This document shows, one piece after another, positions 44,296 to 52,949 of a stretch of 64,000 nt of DNA. The DNA is taken from the NCBI GenBank assembly GCA_964444825.1, contig CAYUIS010000004.1, positions 1 through 64,000 of the forward strand. The letters run 5' to 3'. Source of the DNA: CAYUIS01 sp964444825 (GTDB lineage: Bacteria > Chloroflexota > Anaerolineae > B4-G1). Position 1 is the first letter of the stretch, and each line of letters begins with the position of its first letter. Below the pieces are notes generated by a model. It saw only the letters and a program-made list of their open reading frames with translations. It was not told the DNA's origin and did not search any database. Both the position numbers and the translations under genes were made by a program.

Positions 44296-46058
44296 CAGTT
44301 GGTCTCACACCGCAGCTTCTCTGTCGCCCCTTCGTCCACCTCACCTTCCCGTATCACCACCCCGTAGAGTTCCTCGGCAGCCTGGAGGCTGATGTACCCG
44401 TTGCGCACGTCATCGAGAACAGCCGCAGGGTCGCGCTCCAGTGGATTGCCCCAGCCGCCCCCGCCCGACGAGTAGACCGTGTACGTGTCGCCCTTCTTGA
44501 GCTGGCGCATACCCTTGGCGGGCAGCACCTCCTCGTCGTCGGTGCCCTCGTTGATCACCAAGTAGTTGGTCCGGCCAGGGAGTCCCCCGTACAAACCAAA
44601 GGGCGGATTCCGCATACCGTCGCCAAAGATGGCGAGGAAAGGCTCTTCATCGTAGAAACGGATAGAGTAACGTACGCCCAGCCCTCCACGATACTTGCCC
44701 GCACCGCCCGAGTCGACAAGGAATTCGTGGAACTCGGTGATACTTGGCATATCCAGTTCGTTCGTCTCGATGTTGGGGGCGGTCAGACCGCCCAGGTCAA
44801 TTCCATCGCCGACGTAGCTAGGACCATCTTGGAAGGGCATCGCACCACCGCCGCCCATCCCACAGAAGGCGTAACTGACGTAGAACTCGCCGCTGCGCGG
44901 GTCAATGCCAGAGACCGCCGGGCCGCACCAGCGGTTCCACGCAGCCGTGGCGCGCTCGGGCAGCGCCTTTGACAGCGCCATGTACATCGCCTCCAACACC
45001 GCGCAGGCGGTATCCAGCGTGCAACTTGCTACCGGCGCGGGGGGCAGCGGATTGACCAGCGTTCCCTCCGGTGCGGTGATATGGATCGGCTGATACGCGC
45101 CCTCGTTGTGCGGCACGTCGAGACTTACGCACGTCAGCACGGCCACGTAGACCGAGGTACAAGAGTTGGCAAAGGGGCTGTTGATGAAACCGGTTGTCTG
45201 TGGATCGGTGCCGTCGAAATCGACCCACATCTCGTCCCCTTCCACCTTGATGGTCACCTTGACCTTGATGTCTCGCCGGTCAAAGCCATCGTCGTCGAGG
45301 ATGGCCTCGCCCTCGTAGACGCCGTCGGGGATCTTACTGATCTCGGCCCGCATCATCTGCTCGGCGTAGACCTGGATGGCGTCCAGGATCTCTTTTACAC
45401 GCGCCACGCCAAGTTCGTCGGCAATCTCCAACAACCGCCGTTCGGCCACGTTGCACGAGGCGACCTGGGCGCGGATATCACTCTCGAACAGATCGGGCAT
45501 ACGGGTGTTGATTTTGAGCAGATCAATGATGTACTGGATCGGCTCGTCGTTCTCATAGACGCGGATGGGTGGGATGCGAATCCCCTCGTGAAAGATCTCT
45601 TGTGCCTCTGGGCTGTAGCTGCCGGCGACCATCCCGCCGATATCCAGATGATGGGCGCGGTTGATCGCCATGAACAGCAGCTCGCCTTTGTAATAGATCG
45701 GCTTGACCACTGTGACGTCAGCCAGATGCGTGCCGCCTTCGTAAGGGTCGTTGATCAGGTAGACGTCACCGGGCTTTATCTCTTCCTGAAACCTATCCAC
45801 AATGGCCCGCGCCGCCATCATCGAGGAAGCTGTGTGGGAAGGCACGCCATCCACCTGGGCGACGATGCGTGGCACCCAGTCGCAGATCGCGCACGAAAAG
45901 TCGTGCACCTCGGCAAAGATCGGCGAGCGGGAAGTGCGCATCATCGTGATGCCCATCTCCTTGTTGATCGTCCCCAGCCGATGAAAGACAACCGCCATCG
46001 TGATCGGGTCAACGCTCATCTGTCCATTGTTCATAGACTCGTTATTCATTTTTCCCAT
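44295..46058 (-). CDS. hyuB: Hydantoinase B / N-methylhydantoinase (oxoprolinase) beta-type subunit
   Basis: 587 aa. HyuB hallmarks: DPITMAVVFHRLGTINKEMG near the N-terminus, GDVYLINDPYEGGTHLADV, DFDGTDPQTTGFINSPFANS, RYSIRFYDEEP and SSGGGGWGNPLERDP. With HyuA it forms the ATP-dependent hydantoinase/oxoprolinase/acetone-carboxylase-like complex that opens 5-membered cyclic amides. The start is uncertain among clustered ATGs (46058, 46049, 46034); the first overlaps hyuA by 17 nt. Confidence 0.93.
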   Translation of the reverse strand: MGKMNNESMNNGQMSVDPITMAVVFHRLGTINKEMGITMMRTSRSPIFAEVHDFSCAICDWVPRIVAQVDGVPSHTASSMMAARAIVDRFQEEIKPGDVYLINDPYEGGTHLADVTVVKPIYYKGELLFMAINRAHHLDIGGMVAGSYSPEAQEIFHEGIRIPPIRVYENDEPIQYIIDLLKINTRMPDLFESDIRAQVASCNVAERRLLEIADELGVARVKEILDAIQVYAEQMMRAEISKIPDGVYEGEAILDDDGFDRRDIKVKVTIKVEGDEMWVDFDGTDPQTTGFINSPFANSCTSVYVAVLTCVSLDVPHNEGAYQPIHITAPEGTLVNPLPPAPVASCTLDTACAVLEAMYMALSKALPERATAAWNRWCGPAVSGIDPRSGEFYVSYAFCGMGGGGAMPFQDGPSYVGDGIDLGGLTAPNIETNELDMPSITEFHEFLVDSGGAGKYRGGLGVRYSIRFYDEEPFLAIFGDGMRNPPFGLYGGLPGRTNYLVINEGTDDEEVLPAKGMRQLKKGDTYTVYSSGGGGWGNPLERDPAAVLDDVRNGYISLQAAEELYGVVIREGEVDEGATEKLRCETN

Positions 46059-48126
46059 TTACCTCAATCACCACATTCCCCAACCGATCGATCTCTGCCA
46101 GGTCATCCGGGTAGATCACAATGGTCGTCGTGACCTCCTCGATGATCGCCGGCCCCTCGATGCGGTTGCCTGCCTGGAGTTTGCTGCCGTCATAGACCGT
46201 GGTATCCACCCACCCGCCCTCCTCTCCAAAGTAGGCCGGGCGTTTTGCCTTGACCGCTCCGCTGGCGTCAGCGCCCCCGGTGGGCCAAGAGACCAACGGC
46301 GTCTTGGGAATCGCGCCGACGCCAGTCAGCCGGACGTTGATAGACTCTAGCGGACTCTCCGGCTCACTGTAGAGATACAGTCGCTCGTGGGCCTCGTGGA
46401 ACCGTTGGGCGATCTCGGGCAGCCTCGCTGGTGTGATCTCGCCGGCAGGCACGACGACGGGCACCTCGTGGTGCTGCCCCAGGTAGCGTAGATCCATTCC
46501 CCGCTCGACCATCATCCCGTCGGCTGGGATGCCCTCGGCGTCCAGCGTGCTCCTGGCGTCAGTCTCCATCTCGTCAAAGACACGGTTCAGCTCAGAGAAG
46601 TCTAGCTCGTCGAGGGGGGCCCACATCGTGCGAACATAGTCGTGCTTGAGGTCGCTCTCGAGCATCCCGAGGGCACAAAAGACGGATGCTGTCTTGGGCA
46701 CGATCACACGGGGGATGCCGACGATCTCGGCGATCTTGGAACCGTGAAGCGCCCCCGCCCCGCCCGCCGCCACCAATGCAAAGTCGCGGGGGTCGTGGCC
46801 CTTCTCCACGCTGACCACCTTGGTCGCGTCGGCCATATTGGTATTGACCAGCCGGTAGATACCATACGCAGCCTCGGTGAGATCGAGGCCCAGTGGTCCT
46901 GCAATCTCACTCCGGATCGATTCGACGGCGGATTCTTTGTTTATGGACAACTCGCCGCCCAGGTAAAAATCGGGATTGATGTAGCCCAGCACGACGTTGG
47001 CATCAGTTGTGGCAGGCTGGGTGCCGCCCTTGCCGTAACAGGCCGGCCCCGGATCTGCCCCCGCTGACTGTGGCCCCACTTTGAGCATATTTCCCTCGTC
47101 CAGGTGCGCAATGGAACCGCCGCCCGCCCCGATCGTGTGGATGTCAATCATCGGCAGCGCAACGCGGTAGCGGGCGACCTCGCCCTCGGTCGTCATCTCG
47201 TAGGCCCCATCCTTGATCAGGCTGACGTCGTAGCTGGTGCCCCCCATGTCCATCACGATCAGGTTCGGCATCTCCAATTGGGTGGCAAAGAATATCCCGC
47301 CGACCGCGCCAGCCGAAGGTCCTGAGAGCAGCGTCGCCGCGCCGTGTTCCAAGGCATAGCTGGCTGACATGATCCCGCCGTTCGACTGGGTGACGAGCAC
47401 CTCCCGCTTCAGCCCTGCGCCGGCGAGCTTGTCCTGCAGGTGGTGGAGATATCGCCCCAACACCGGGCCGACGTAGGCGTTGACCGCCGTCGTGGATGTG
47501 CGCTCGTACTCGCGCACCTGGGGCAGGATCTCTGACGAGACGGAGACAAAGCACTTGGGGTGCTCCTCCAAAACGATCTCCCGGATGCGCTTCTCGTGCA
47601 CCGGGTTGATGAACGAGAACAAGGTGCAAACCGCGATGGCCTGGACACCCTCGGCTTTCAACTGACGCACAGCCTGGCGTGTCTCCTCCTCGTCCAGGGG
47701 TGTGATGATCTCGCCCGCGTAGTTGAGCCGCTCCGTGACGCCCAGCCGCAGGTAGCGAGGGATGATGGGCGGCGGCGGGGTCAGCGACAGGTCCCAGATG
47801 TCCTCCTTGTGTGCTCGCCGCATCTCCAGCGCATCGCGGAACCCCTTGGTCGTGATCAGGCCAGTCTTGGCCCCTTTATACTGCAACATCGTGTTGGTAG
47901 CTACGGTGGTACCGTGCACCAGCAACTCGACTTTGCTCAGAAACTCGCCCAATCCCAGGCCGAACTCGGCGGCGGCCTTTTTCAGGCAATCGAACATCCC
48001 GATCGAAGAGTCAGCCGGCGTGGAGGGTGATTTGAAGATGTGCATCTCCCCTCCGCTGGTGATGACCACCGCATCCGTAAACGTGCCGCCGATGTCTATG
48101 CCTACTCGGTACGTTATATCGTTCAT
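46042..48126 (-). CDS. hyuA: Hydantoinase A / N-methylhydantoinase (oxoprolinase) alpha-type subunit
   Basis: 694 aa. ASKHA-type ATPase motifs: YRVGIDIGGTFTDAVV at residue 5, LVTQSNGGIMSA, LSGPSAGAVGG and VMDMGGTSYDVSL. It couples ATP hydrolysis to ring opening by HyuB. MNDITYR was chosen because GGAGGAG precedes it; the longer upstream frame (with three KPGF peptides) is the repeat cluster at 48141-48212. C-terminal IEGPAIIEEVTTTIVIYP is the usual closing motif. Confidence 0.94.
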   Translation of the reverse strand: MNDITYRVGIDIGGTFTDAVVITSGGEMHIFKSPSTPADSSIGMFDCLKKAAAEFGLGLGEFLSKVELLVHGTTVATNTMLQYKGAKTGLITTKGFRDALEMRRAHKEDIWDLSLTPPPPIIPRYLRLGVTERLNYAGEIITPLDEEETRQAVRQLKAEGVQAIAVCTLFSFINPVHEKRIREIVLEEHPKCFVSVSSEILPQVREYERTSTTAVNAYVGPVLGRYLHHLQDKLAGAGLKREVLVTQSNGGIMSASYALEHGAATLLSGPSAGAVGGIFFATQLEMPNLIVMDMGGTSYDVSLIKDGAYEMTTEGEVARYRVALPMIDIHTIGAGGGSIAHLDEGNMLKVGPQSAGADPGPACYGKGGTQPATTDANVVLGYINPDFYLGGELSINKESAVESIRSEIAGPLGLDLTEAAYGIYRLVNTNMADATKVVSVEKGHDPRDFALVAAGGAGALHGSKIAEIVGIPRVIVPKTASVFCALGMLESDLKHDYVRTMWAPLDELDFSELNRVFDEMETDARSTLDAEGIPADGMMVERGMDLRYLGQHHEVPVVVPAGEITPARLPEIAQRFHEAHERLYLYSEPESPLESINVRLTGVGAIPKTPLVSWPTGGADASGAVKAKRPAYFGEEGGWVDTTVYDGSKLQAGNRIEGPAIIEEVTTTIVIYPDDLAEIDRLGNVVIEVNGKNE

Positions 48127-48140
48127 AGGTACTCCTCCCG

Positions 48141-48212
48141 AGAAACCAGGTTTTTCTGTAAGCAACGCGGCAAAACCTGGTTTCTTAAGCAACGCGACAA
48201 AACCTGGTTTCT
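48141..48212. repeat. Dispersed hairpin repeat, copy 5 (three arms)
   Basis: One AGAAACCAGG arm is followed by two AAAACCTGGTTTCTT arms, each preceded by AAGCAACGCG(A/G)C. This points to partial tandem duplication of one half of the element, or to recombination between copies. It fills the gap between hyuA and the amidohydrolase gene. Confidence 0.8.
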
Positions 48213-48217
48213 TTCCG

Positions 48218-49558
48218 CTAGATCGCTCCTGCGCGTTTCCAGAGCGCCGTCGTCTCCTCGACCACCTTGCGGTGAATCTCCTCCTCGTCCACGTTGACCA
48301 GCTTGCCATCCTGGACAACCACCTCGCCATCCACCAGGACCGTCTCCACATCCGCGCCGTCCACGTCGTTGATGAGCGTATCGTAGAACAACTGTGGGAG
48401 GAGTGGCGAGGGTTGGCTTGGGTTGATGATGATCACGTCCGCCTTTTTGCCGACCTCCAGCGAGCCGATCTCTTGCTCCATTTGGAGTGATTTGGCGGCG
48501 TTGGTCGTCGCCAGGTCAATTGCCTGGAAGGGTGGGATGAGCATGGGGTTGTGGTGATGGACCTTGTGCAGCAGGTAGGCCATACGGACGTACTGGAAAA
48601 TGTCGAGGGTAAAGAAACAATCGTGGCCCAGGCTGACCGTGATGCCCTCGTTCAACATATCCACCACCGGCGCGACTCCGCTGCCGCCCAGCATGTTGCT
48701 CATCGGCGTGTGTGAGACCTTGACGTCGTGCTCTTTCCAGATCGCGATCTCTTCCTCCGTCATATGGATACAGTGGACGGCCAGCACATCGGGGCCGAGG
48801 AATCCGGTATCGCGCAGCACGACCGGGGCGGTGCGCCCAAACTTTTCCACCACCATCGGCGGCGGGACTTCGGCGACGTGGATCACCAGCCCGGCCCCCA
48901 GGTCGGTGGCGATACCGCGCACCTGGCGCAACATCTCCTCGGAGGCGGTGAAGGCGGTGTGAACGCCGATGCGCCCCGTGATGCGACTGTCGGGCGCGTC
49001 TCGCCACTTTTTGAAAAAGCGCACGTTCTCATTGATCCCTGCCTCGGCGTTCTCCTTGTCGATACGCTCTGTCGACTCGTAGCAGATGACGGCGCGGCTG
49101 CCAAGCTCTCCGATGGCCTCGGCGGTCTTGTCCAGGCATCCGTCCACGACGCTGGCCGCCTCGACCATGTCGCACACGGTCGTGGTGCCGGTCTTGAGCA
49201 TCTTGCCCGCGGCCCAGAGCGTCGTCCAGTAGATGCCCTCGAGGGTCGTCTGCTCCTCGATGTCGGGCCACCACCACTTGGTCAGCAGGTCCATAAACGA
49301 CTGGAACTTTGAAAAGTCCACCGGCATATTGTGCCCCACGACGCTGGGCATGTGGGTGTGGGTGCAGATAAAACCCGGTGCGACGATCTTGCCGGTAGCG
49401 TCTATGACGGTGGGAGCGGTGTGAGCCGCCTCCACCTCGTCCCGCGGGCCGACGGCCACGATACGATTTCCCTCGATAACCACCGCGCCATCGGCAAAGA
49501 CACGGCGGTCAGTGTCTTGCGTTCCTACCAATCCTCCTGCGATAAGTATGTCTGCCAT
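48218..49558 (-). CDS. Amidohydrolase, AtzA/TrzN/SAH-deaminase-like
   Basis: 446 aa. CTHTHMPSVVGHN (about 66), VIHVAEVPPP, VSHTPMSNML and SLGHDCFFTLD carry the metal-binding His/Asp residues of subtype III amidohydrolases. The last motif is GHD instead of the usual GTD; the metal-binding Asp is kept. Deamination or dechlorination-type hydrolysis of a purine-like or triazine-like ring is typical. The ATG has GGAGGT upstream. It precedes hyuA by 91 bp holding repeat copy 5 and is more distant from SsnA than the protein at 25920-27245. Confidence 0.9.
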   Translation of the reverse strand: MADILIAGGLVGTQDTDRRVFADGAVVIEGNRIVAVGPRDEVEAAHTAPTVIDATGKIVAPGFICTHTHMPSVVGHNMPVDFSKFQSFMDLLTKWWWPDIEEQTTLEGIYWTTLWAAGKMLKTGTTTVCDMVEAASVVDGCLDKTAEAIGELGSRAVICYESTERIDKENAEAGINENVRFFKKWRDAPDSRITGRIGVHTAFTASEEMLRQVRGIATDLGAGLVIHVAEVPPPMVVEKFGRTAPVVLRDTGFLGPDVLAVHCIHMTEEEIAIWKEHDVKVSHTPMSNMLGGSGVAPVVDMLNEGITVSLGHDCFFTLDIFQYVRMAYLLHKVHHHNPMLIPPFQAIDLATTNAAKSLQMEQEIGSLEVGKKADVIIINPSQPSPLLPQLFYDTLINDVDGADVETVLVDGEVVVQDGKLVNVDEEEIHRKVVEETTALWKRAGAI

Positions 49559-49614
49559 TCGGTAACCTCCTTTTGTGTTTCGCGTTCAACGGCTGGGAGT
49601 TGGACGGCGCATTA

Positions 49615-50184
49615 CTAACCGCACCAACTGCGCCTAGTCACCTCATCTGTTGTGTATTTCACATTCACTGCCTTCAAGTCGTCTTTGAAGATGCAAAGCA
49701 CATCCTCAATCTCATGCGGTTCAAGTTGACCAAGTTCTGGAGGTAACTCCGACATTTCGAGTGTCCGGGCTTTACTCTCAAAGCCTAAGGCTCGCGCACC
49801 TTTCCGTGTTCCTGCATGGAGGTATACCTTTGTCGGTAGCAAACCCAGCTTTGCGCCGATACGCAGACTGGTATCATAAATGTAGAGTTCGCCAATACCG
49901 GTGATTCCCCCAACTCTTGTCTCGACCAGCGAAAACAGATCATCGAAACTCTTGGACTGCGCGATTGCTTTTGAATTCATCAACAGAACCCGACGCGCTT
50001 CTTCGAGAGCAGTCTTTTTGAGCCTATACTGATGCGAGTATCTCTTACCCTCGCTGTTGGTGGCAAGTGCCGCCTGTTCGATAGCCGACTCCAGCGAGGG
50101 TTGCTGCCGAAACCAATCTAATTCAGTCTGAGCTCGAGGCCGAATATCACGGACGTAGATGTGAGCAATGGCTTTCAAGTTCAT
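49615..50184 (-). CDS. Hypothetical protein (189 aa)
   Basis: No family recognised with certainty. Charged and soluble; the segment RVGGITGIGELYIYDTSLRI resembles a helix-hairpin-helix DNA-contact motif, followed by LYLHAGTRKGARALGF-like sequence. GGAG stands 8 nt before the ATG. The 56-bp and 141-bp gaps on either side are larger than usual for this block, and its codon choice and lower G+C look unlike the metabolic neighbours. It may be an insertion into the catabolic operon. Confidence 0.7.
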   Translation of the reverse strand: MNLKAIAHIYVRDIRPRAQTELDWFRQQPSLESAIEQAALATNSEGKRYSHQYRLKKTALEEARRVLLMNSKAIAQSKSFDDLFSLVETRVGGITGIGELYIYDTSLRIGAKLGLLPTKVYLHAGTRKGARALGFESKARTLEMSELPPELGQLEPHEIEDVLCIFKDDLKAVNVKYTTDEVTRRSWCG

Positions 50185-50280
50185 ATTTGATTCTCCGGTA
50201 TTATGATTGAGTCAGCAGCAAGCGTCGTCCAACCAGTTATTAGTGACTCCAGTACACCTACGACACCCTTCTTTCAGACG

Positions 50281-50301
50281 GCAACTGTCCACGCCAGTTG
50301 C
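50281..50301 (-). terminator. Small hairpin downstream of PreA-like gene
   Basis: GCAACTG-N7-CAGTTGC, perfect 7-bp stem, 25 bp after the stop of the gene at 50326-51507 on the minus strand. There is no T-run. It may end transcription before the hypothetical gene, or only stabilise the 3' end. Confidence 0.35.
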
Positions 50302-50325
50302 TTGGGAGGCCGCGATTTCTCCGTC

Positions 50326-51507
50326 TCAATCAAAGTACGCAAACCGAATCGCCTGCACCGGGCAGCTATCCCGGCATAGACCACAGCCATAACACCGGTC
50401 CGCGTCCGCGTGAGCCAGTTTGTCGTCGCCCACGTGGATCGCGTCGTAGACACAGGAAACCTCACACCGCTTGCAGCCGGTGCAGCGATCGAGGTCAATA
50501 ATGGGCATCTGAGGCGTGGTGATGGCGACCAGTCCCCGCTCGCGCCGCGCCTCGATTCTGCGCAACGCCAGCCCGACGAAATCGCTCACGTCGCTGTAGC
50601 CGTGATCGGCGACCCAGCGTTCAATGTCCGCGATGATCTTGCTGAACGTGCGCGCGCCTTTCAAATGGCCTGCGGTCACCACGCCGACAAAGCTAGCGCC
50701 GGCCATAAAGTACTCGATGGCGTCCTCGGCGCGGGAGATGCCACCCACGCCGATAAGGGGAATAGAGACGTGTTGCGCCATCTCCAGGATCATACGTAGC
50801 GCGATAGGCTTGAGCGCTGGACCAGTCAGGCCGCCCGCCCCCCGAGGCCCGCCGAGCGAAGGCTCGCCGCTTTCGATGTCGATCTTGATGGCGGGACCAA
50901 ATGCATCGGCGCAGGCGATTGCATCGGCGCCCGCCTCCTCGACCGCGGTAGCCCACTCGACGACGTTGGCGTGGAAGAGCGAGCTGAACTTGGCGATGAC
51001 GGGCACGTCCACCGCCGCTTTCACGGCCTGCACGTTCGCCACATAGGGTGCGACGTCGTGCACCTCCGGCGGGGGCATCGTCATGCCGGGGAACATTGCC
51101 TCCAGGATCTCGCCCATGTGCGGGCAGACGGTGGGCATCTCGATCATGTCGGCCCCGGCAGCGACGGCGCGCTTGGCCAGGTCAGCGCCTTCGCCAGGGC
51201 TCAGCCCTGCCAATGAGGCGATGATGGGGATCCCTGCCTCTCGGGCGCGAGGCAACTCTCGCTCGAACCACTGCTCTGCCGGTAGCGTCGTGCCGAACAC
51301 ACAGTTGAGAAAGCCTCCCTCGACTCCGGCGAAACAGGGCCGCACGTCCTCCACCGCCTGCGCGACGATGGTCTTGGTGGTGATGGCAGCAACCCCTTCA
51401 CCGCTGGTGCGGACGATGATGTCACCATCGGCGCCGTGGCAGCCGGCCGCCACGATGACCCGGTTGCGCATCGGAACGCCGGCGAGGGTCAGATTGGCAT
51501 CTTGCAT
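50326..51507 (-). CDS. PreA/DHODH-like oxidoreductase with C-terminal 2[4Fe-4S] ferredoxin
   Basis: 393 aa. Flavin TIM barrel (about 1-315) with IEMPTVCPHMGE, where the Cys corresponds to the catalytic position of dihydropyrimidine dehydrogenase PreA, and LIGVGGISRAEDAIEYFMAGAS at the FMN-phosphate site. The C-terminal CTGCKRCEVSCVY and CYGCGLCRDSCP each bind a [4Fe-4S] cluster. Reversible reduction of uracil/thymine-like rings is the nearest known reaction. No PreT partner is adjacent, so ferredoxin is the likely electron donor. It is paralogous to 24734-25828, which has lost the Cys. Confidence 0.9.
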   Translation of the reverse strand: MQDANLTLAGVPMRNRVIVAAGCHGADGDIIVRTSGEGVAAITTKTIVAQAVEDVRPCFAGVEGGFLNCVFGTTLPAEQWFERELPRAREAGIPIIASLAGLSPGEGADLAKRAVAAGADMIEMPTVCPHMGEILEAMFPGMTMPPPEVHDVAPYVANVQAVKAAVDVPVIAKFSSLFHANVVEWATAVEEAGADAIACADAFGPAIKIDIESGEPSLGGPRGAGGLTGPALKPIALRMILEMAQHVSIPLIGVGGISRAEDAIEYFMAGASFVGVVTAGHLKGARTFSKIIADIERWVADHGYSDVSDFVGLALRRIEARRERGLVAITTPQMPIIDLDRCTGCKRCEVSCVYDAIHVGDDKLAHADADRCYGCGLCRDSCPVQAIRFAYFD

Positions 51508-51528
51508 AGTTTTTGCTCCTGGCCGTGG

Positions 51529-51574
51529 AGAAACCAGGTTTTGTCGCGTTGCTTACACAAAAACCTGGTTTCTT
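51529..51574. repeat. Dispersed hairpin repeat, copy 6
   Basis: GAGAAACCAGGTTTT ... AAAACCTGGTTTCT with TCGCGTTGCTTACACA between, in the gap between the carbamoyltransferase and PreA-like genes. The loop is nearly the same as in copies 2 and 3, so these share recent ancestry. Confidence 0.82.
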
Positions 51575-51576
51575 GG

Positions 51577-52578
51577 CTATGCTCCCAACAGCAGTGCCAG
51601 AACCGCTTTTTGCACGTGCAGCCGGTTCTCGGCCTCATCCTGGATGACCGACTGGGGACCATAGATGACGTCTGCGGTCACCTCGTGGCCCACGGCGGCC
51701 GGCATACAGTGCATAAACTTGGCACTGGGCTTGGCGAGCGACATGATCTCGTCGTCCACGATCCACTTTTTGAACGGTTCAGGGTTCTGATTGTGTGGGA
51801 CCGGGGCCTGCCAGTCGTATTCCGGGCCGGCGCGAAAGTCGGCTGGCATCACGTAGCTGTAGGCATTGACAAAGTCCGCGTCCTTGGCTGCCTTTTTCAT
51901 GTCGTGGACGATCTCAATATCGGCGCCGCCTTCGCTGGCAAAACCTTTGGCCCGCTCAACAATGTCCTGCGGTGGGGTGTACTCTTCCGGGCAGGCCAGC
52001 ACAAACTGCATATTGGGGATGCGCGAGGCCAGGTAGAGGCTGGATGTGACCAGCCCCAGCGGCGGGTTGTACTCGTGATAGGCCCAGGTCAACACGTACT
52101 TAGTGTTATCAAAGCTTCCCTTCTTTTCCAGCGCGGTCTGAAAGTCGGCCAGCGCCTGGAAGGGATGCTCGAAATCGGTGGAGGCGTTGAGCACAGGGAT
52201 CTCGGCGATGCCTGCCGCCTCCTCCAGCGTGGATTGGGCCAGCAGGCGGGCGATGATGACGTCAAAGTAACGATCCATCACGCGGACGGTATCGCCCCAA
52301 CTCTCCACGCCCGAATCAGACCAAATCTTGCCGCCGCTCAGATCCTGTGCGGCACCGCCAAGTTGGTGCATCGCCCGCCAGAAAGACATCCGGGTCCGGG
52401 ACGACGGTGTCTCATAGATCATCGCCGCCGCCTTGCCACGCAAGATGTCGTCCTGGTGCTGCCCCCGAGAGACTCCCCGCTTCAGTTCCAGCGAAGTCTG
52501 GAGAATCAGTTCGATCTCTTCCAGAGAAAAGTCAGCCAGCGAGAGAACGTCACGGCCTTTAAGACCCAAAGCGCCCAT
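51577..52578 (-). CDS. Ornithine/YgeW-type carbamoyltransferase family protein
   Basis: 333 aa. Carbamoyl-phosphate loop PSSRTRMSF (about 58-66; STRTR in classical OTC), second-domain anchor FEHPFQALADFQ and C-terminal HCMPA (HCLPA in OTC). The SRTR loop and the FEHPFQ context depart from arginine-pathway OTC and recall YgeW, the carbamoyltransferase of anaerobic purine loci. In degradation it would release carbamoyl phosphate from an ureido compound for ATP synthesis. AAAGGAG precedes the ATG. It lies with hydantoinase, PreA-like and Mo hydroxylase genes, which supports a catabolic role. Confidence 0.9.
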   Translation of the reverse strand: MGALGLKGRDVLSLADFSLEEIELILQTSLELKRGVSRGQHQDDILRGKAAAMIYETPSSRTRMSFWRAMHQLGGAAQDLSGGKIWSDSGVESWGDTVRVMDRYFDVIIARLLAQSTLEEAAGIAEIPVLNASTDFEHPFQALADFQTALEKKGSFDNTKYVLTWAYHEYNPPLGLVTSSLYLASRIPNMQFVLACPEEYTPPQDIVERAKGFASEGGADIEIVHDMKKAAKDADFVNAYSYVMPADFRAGPEYDWQAPVPHNQNPEPFKKWIVDDEIMSLAKPSAKFMHCMPAAVGHEVTADVIYGPQSVIQDEAENRLHVQKAVLALLLGA

Positions 52579-52660
52579 TTTTAGCTCCTTTCTAATGTGT
52601 ATTGTCTGTCACGTGATGTGCGATTTGATATTTGGGGTTTGTCATTATGTCAGTGTTTAT

Positions 52661-52948
52661 TCATCCACCAGCCATTGGCGGCACAAAGACCACCACGTCG
52701 CCTTCGGATAGGGAGCGGTCAAGGTCAGTTGGCCCACGCGGATGGGCGCGGTTGACCAGCATCAATGCCAGTGGACCTGTGCCCGTTTCGAGTGGCGTCA
52801 CCACTTGCTCAACGAACGGTGCGGGTAGCAGCTCACGCAGGACGTCCAGCAAGTCACGCAACGTGGCTCTGTCGGTCAGCGACAGCTTCAGGCTCTGATG
52901 ACCAGCCAGCGTACGCAACGGTCCGGAGAACCGGACGGTGATCTGCAT
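52661..52948 (-). CDS. MoaD/ThiS-family sulfur-carrier protein
   Basis: 95 aa ending Gly-Gly (VFVPPMAGG). MQITVRFSGPLRTLAGHQ is a typical beta-grasp N-terminus. It starts 1 nt after the stop of AOR3. An upstream in-frame extension lies inside AOR3 in another frame and is not real. It is paralogous to the MoaD at 27303-27587, so each of two AORs has its own carrier. Confidence 0.87.
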   Translation of the reverse strand: MQITVRFSGPLRTLAGHQSLKLSLTDRATLRDLLDVLRELLPAPFVEQVVTPLETGTGPLALMLVNRAHPRGPTDLDRSLSEGDVVVFVPPMAGG

Positions 52949-52949
52949 A

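Noticed and set aside
45081..46133. 350-codon + strand frame opposite hyuB
   Set aside because: It is a mirror frame produced by codon bias of hyuB; His/Asp-rich with no recognisable domain.
48127..48351. N-terminal extension of HyuA containing three KPGF peptides
   Set aside because: The peptides are translations of the three-arm hairpin repeat; the family begins at MNDITYRVGIDIGG after a GGAGG site.
37060..51574. CRISPR array suggested by repeated GAAACCAGG units
   Set aside because: Copies are thousands of bases apart, in both orientations, without regular spacers or cas genes.
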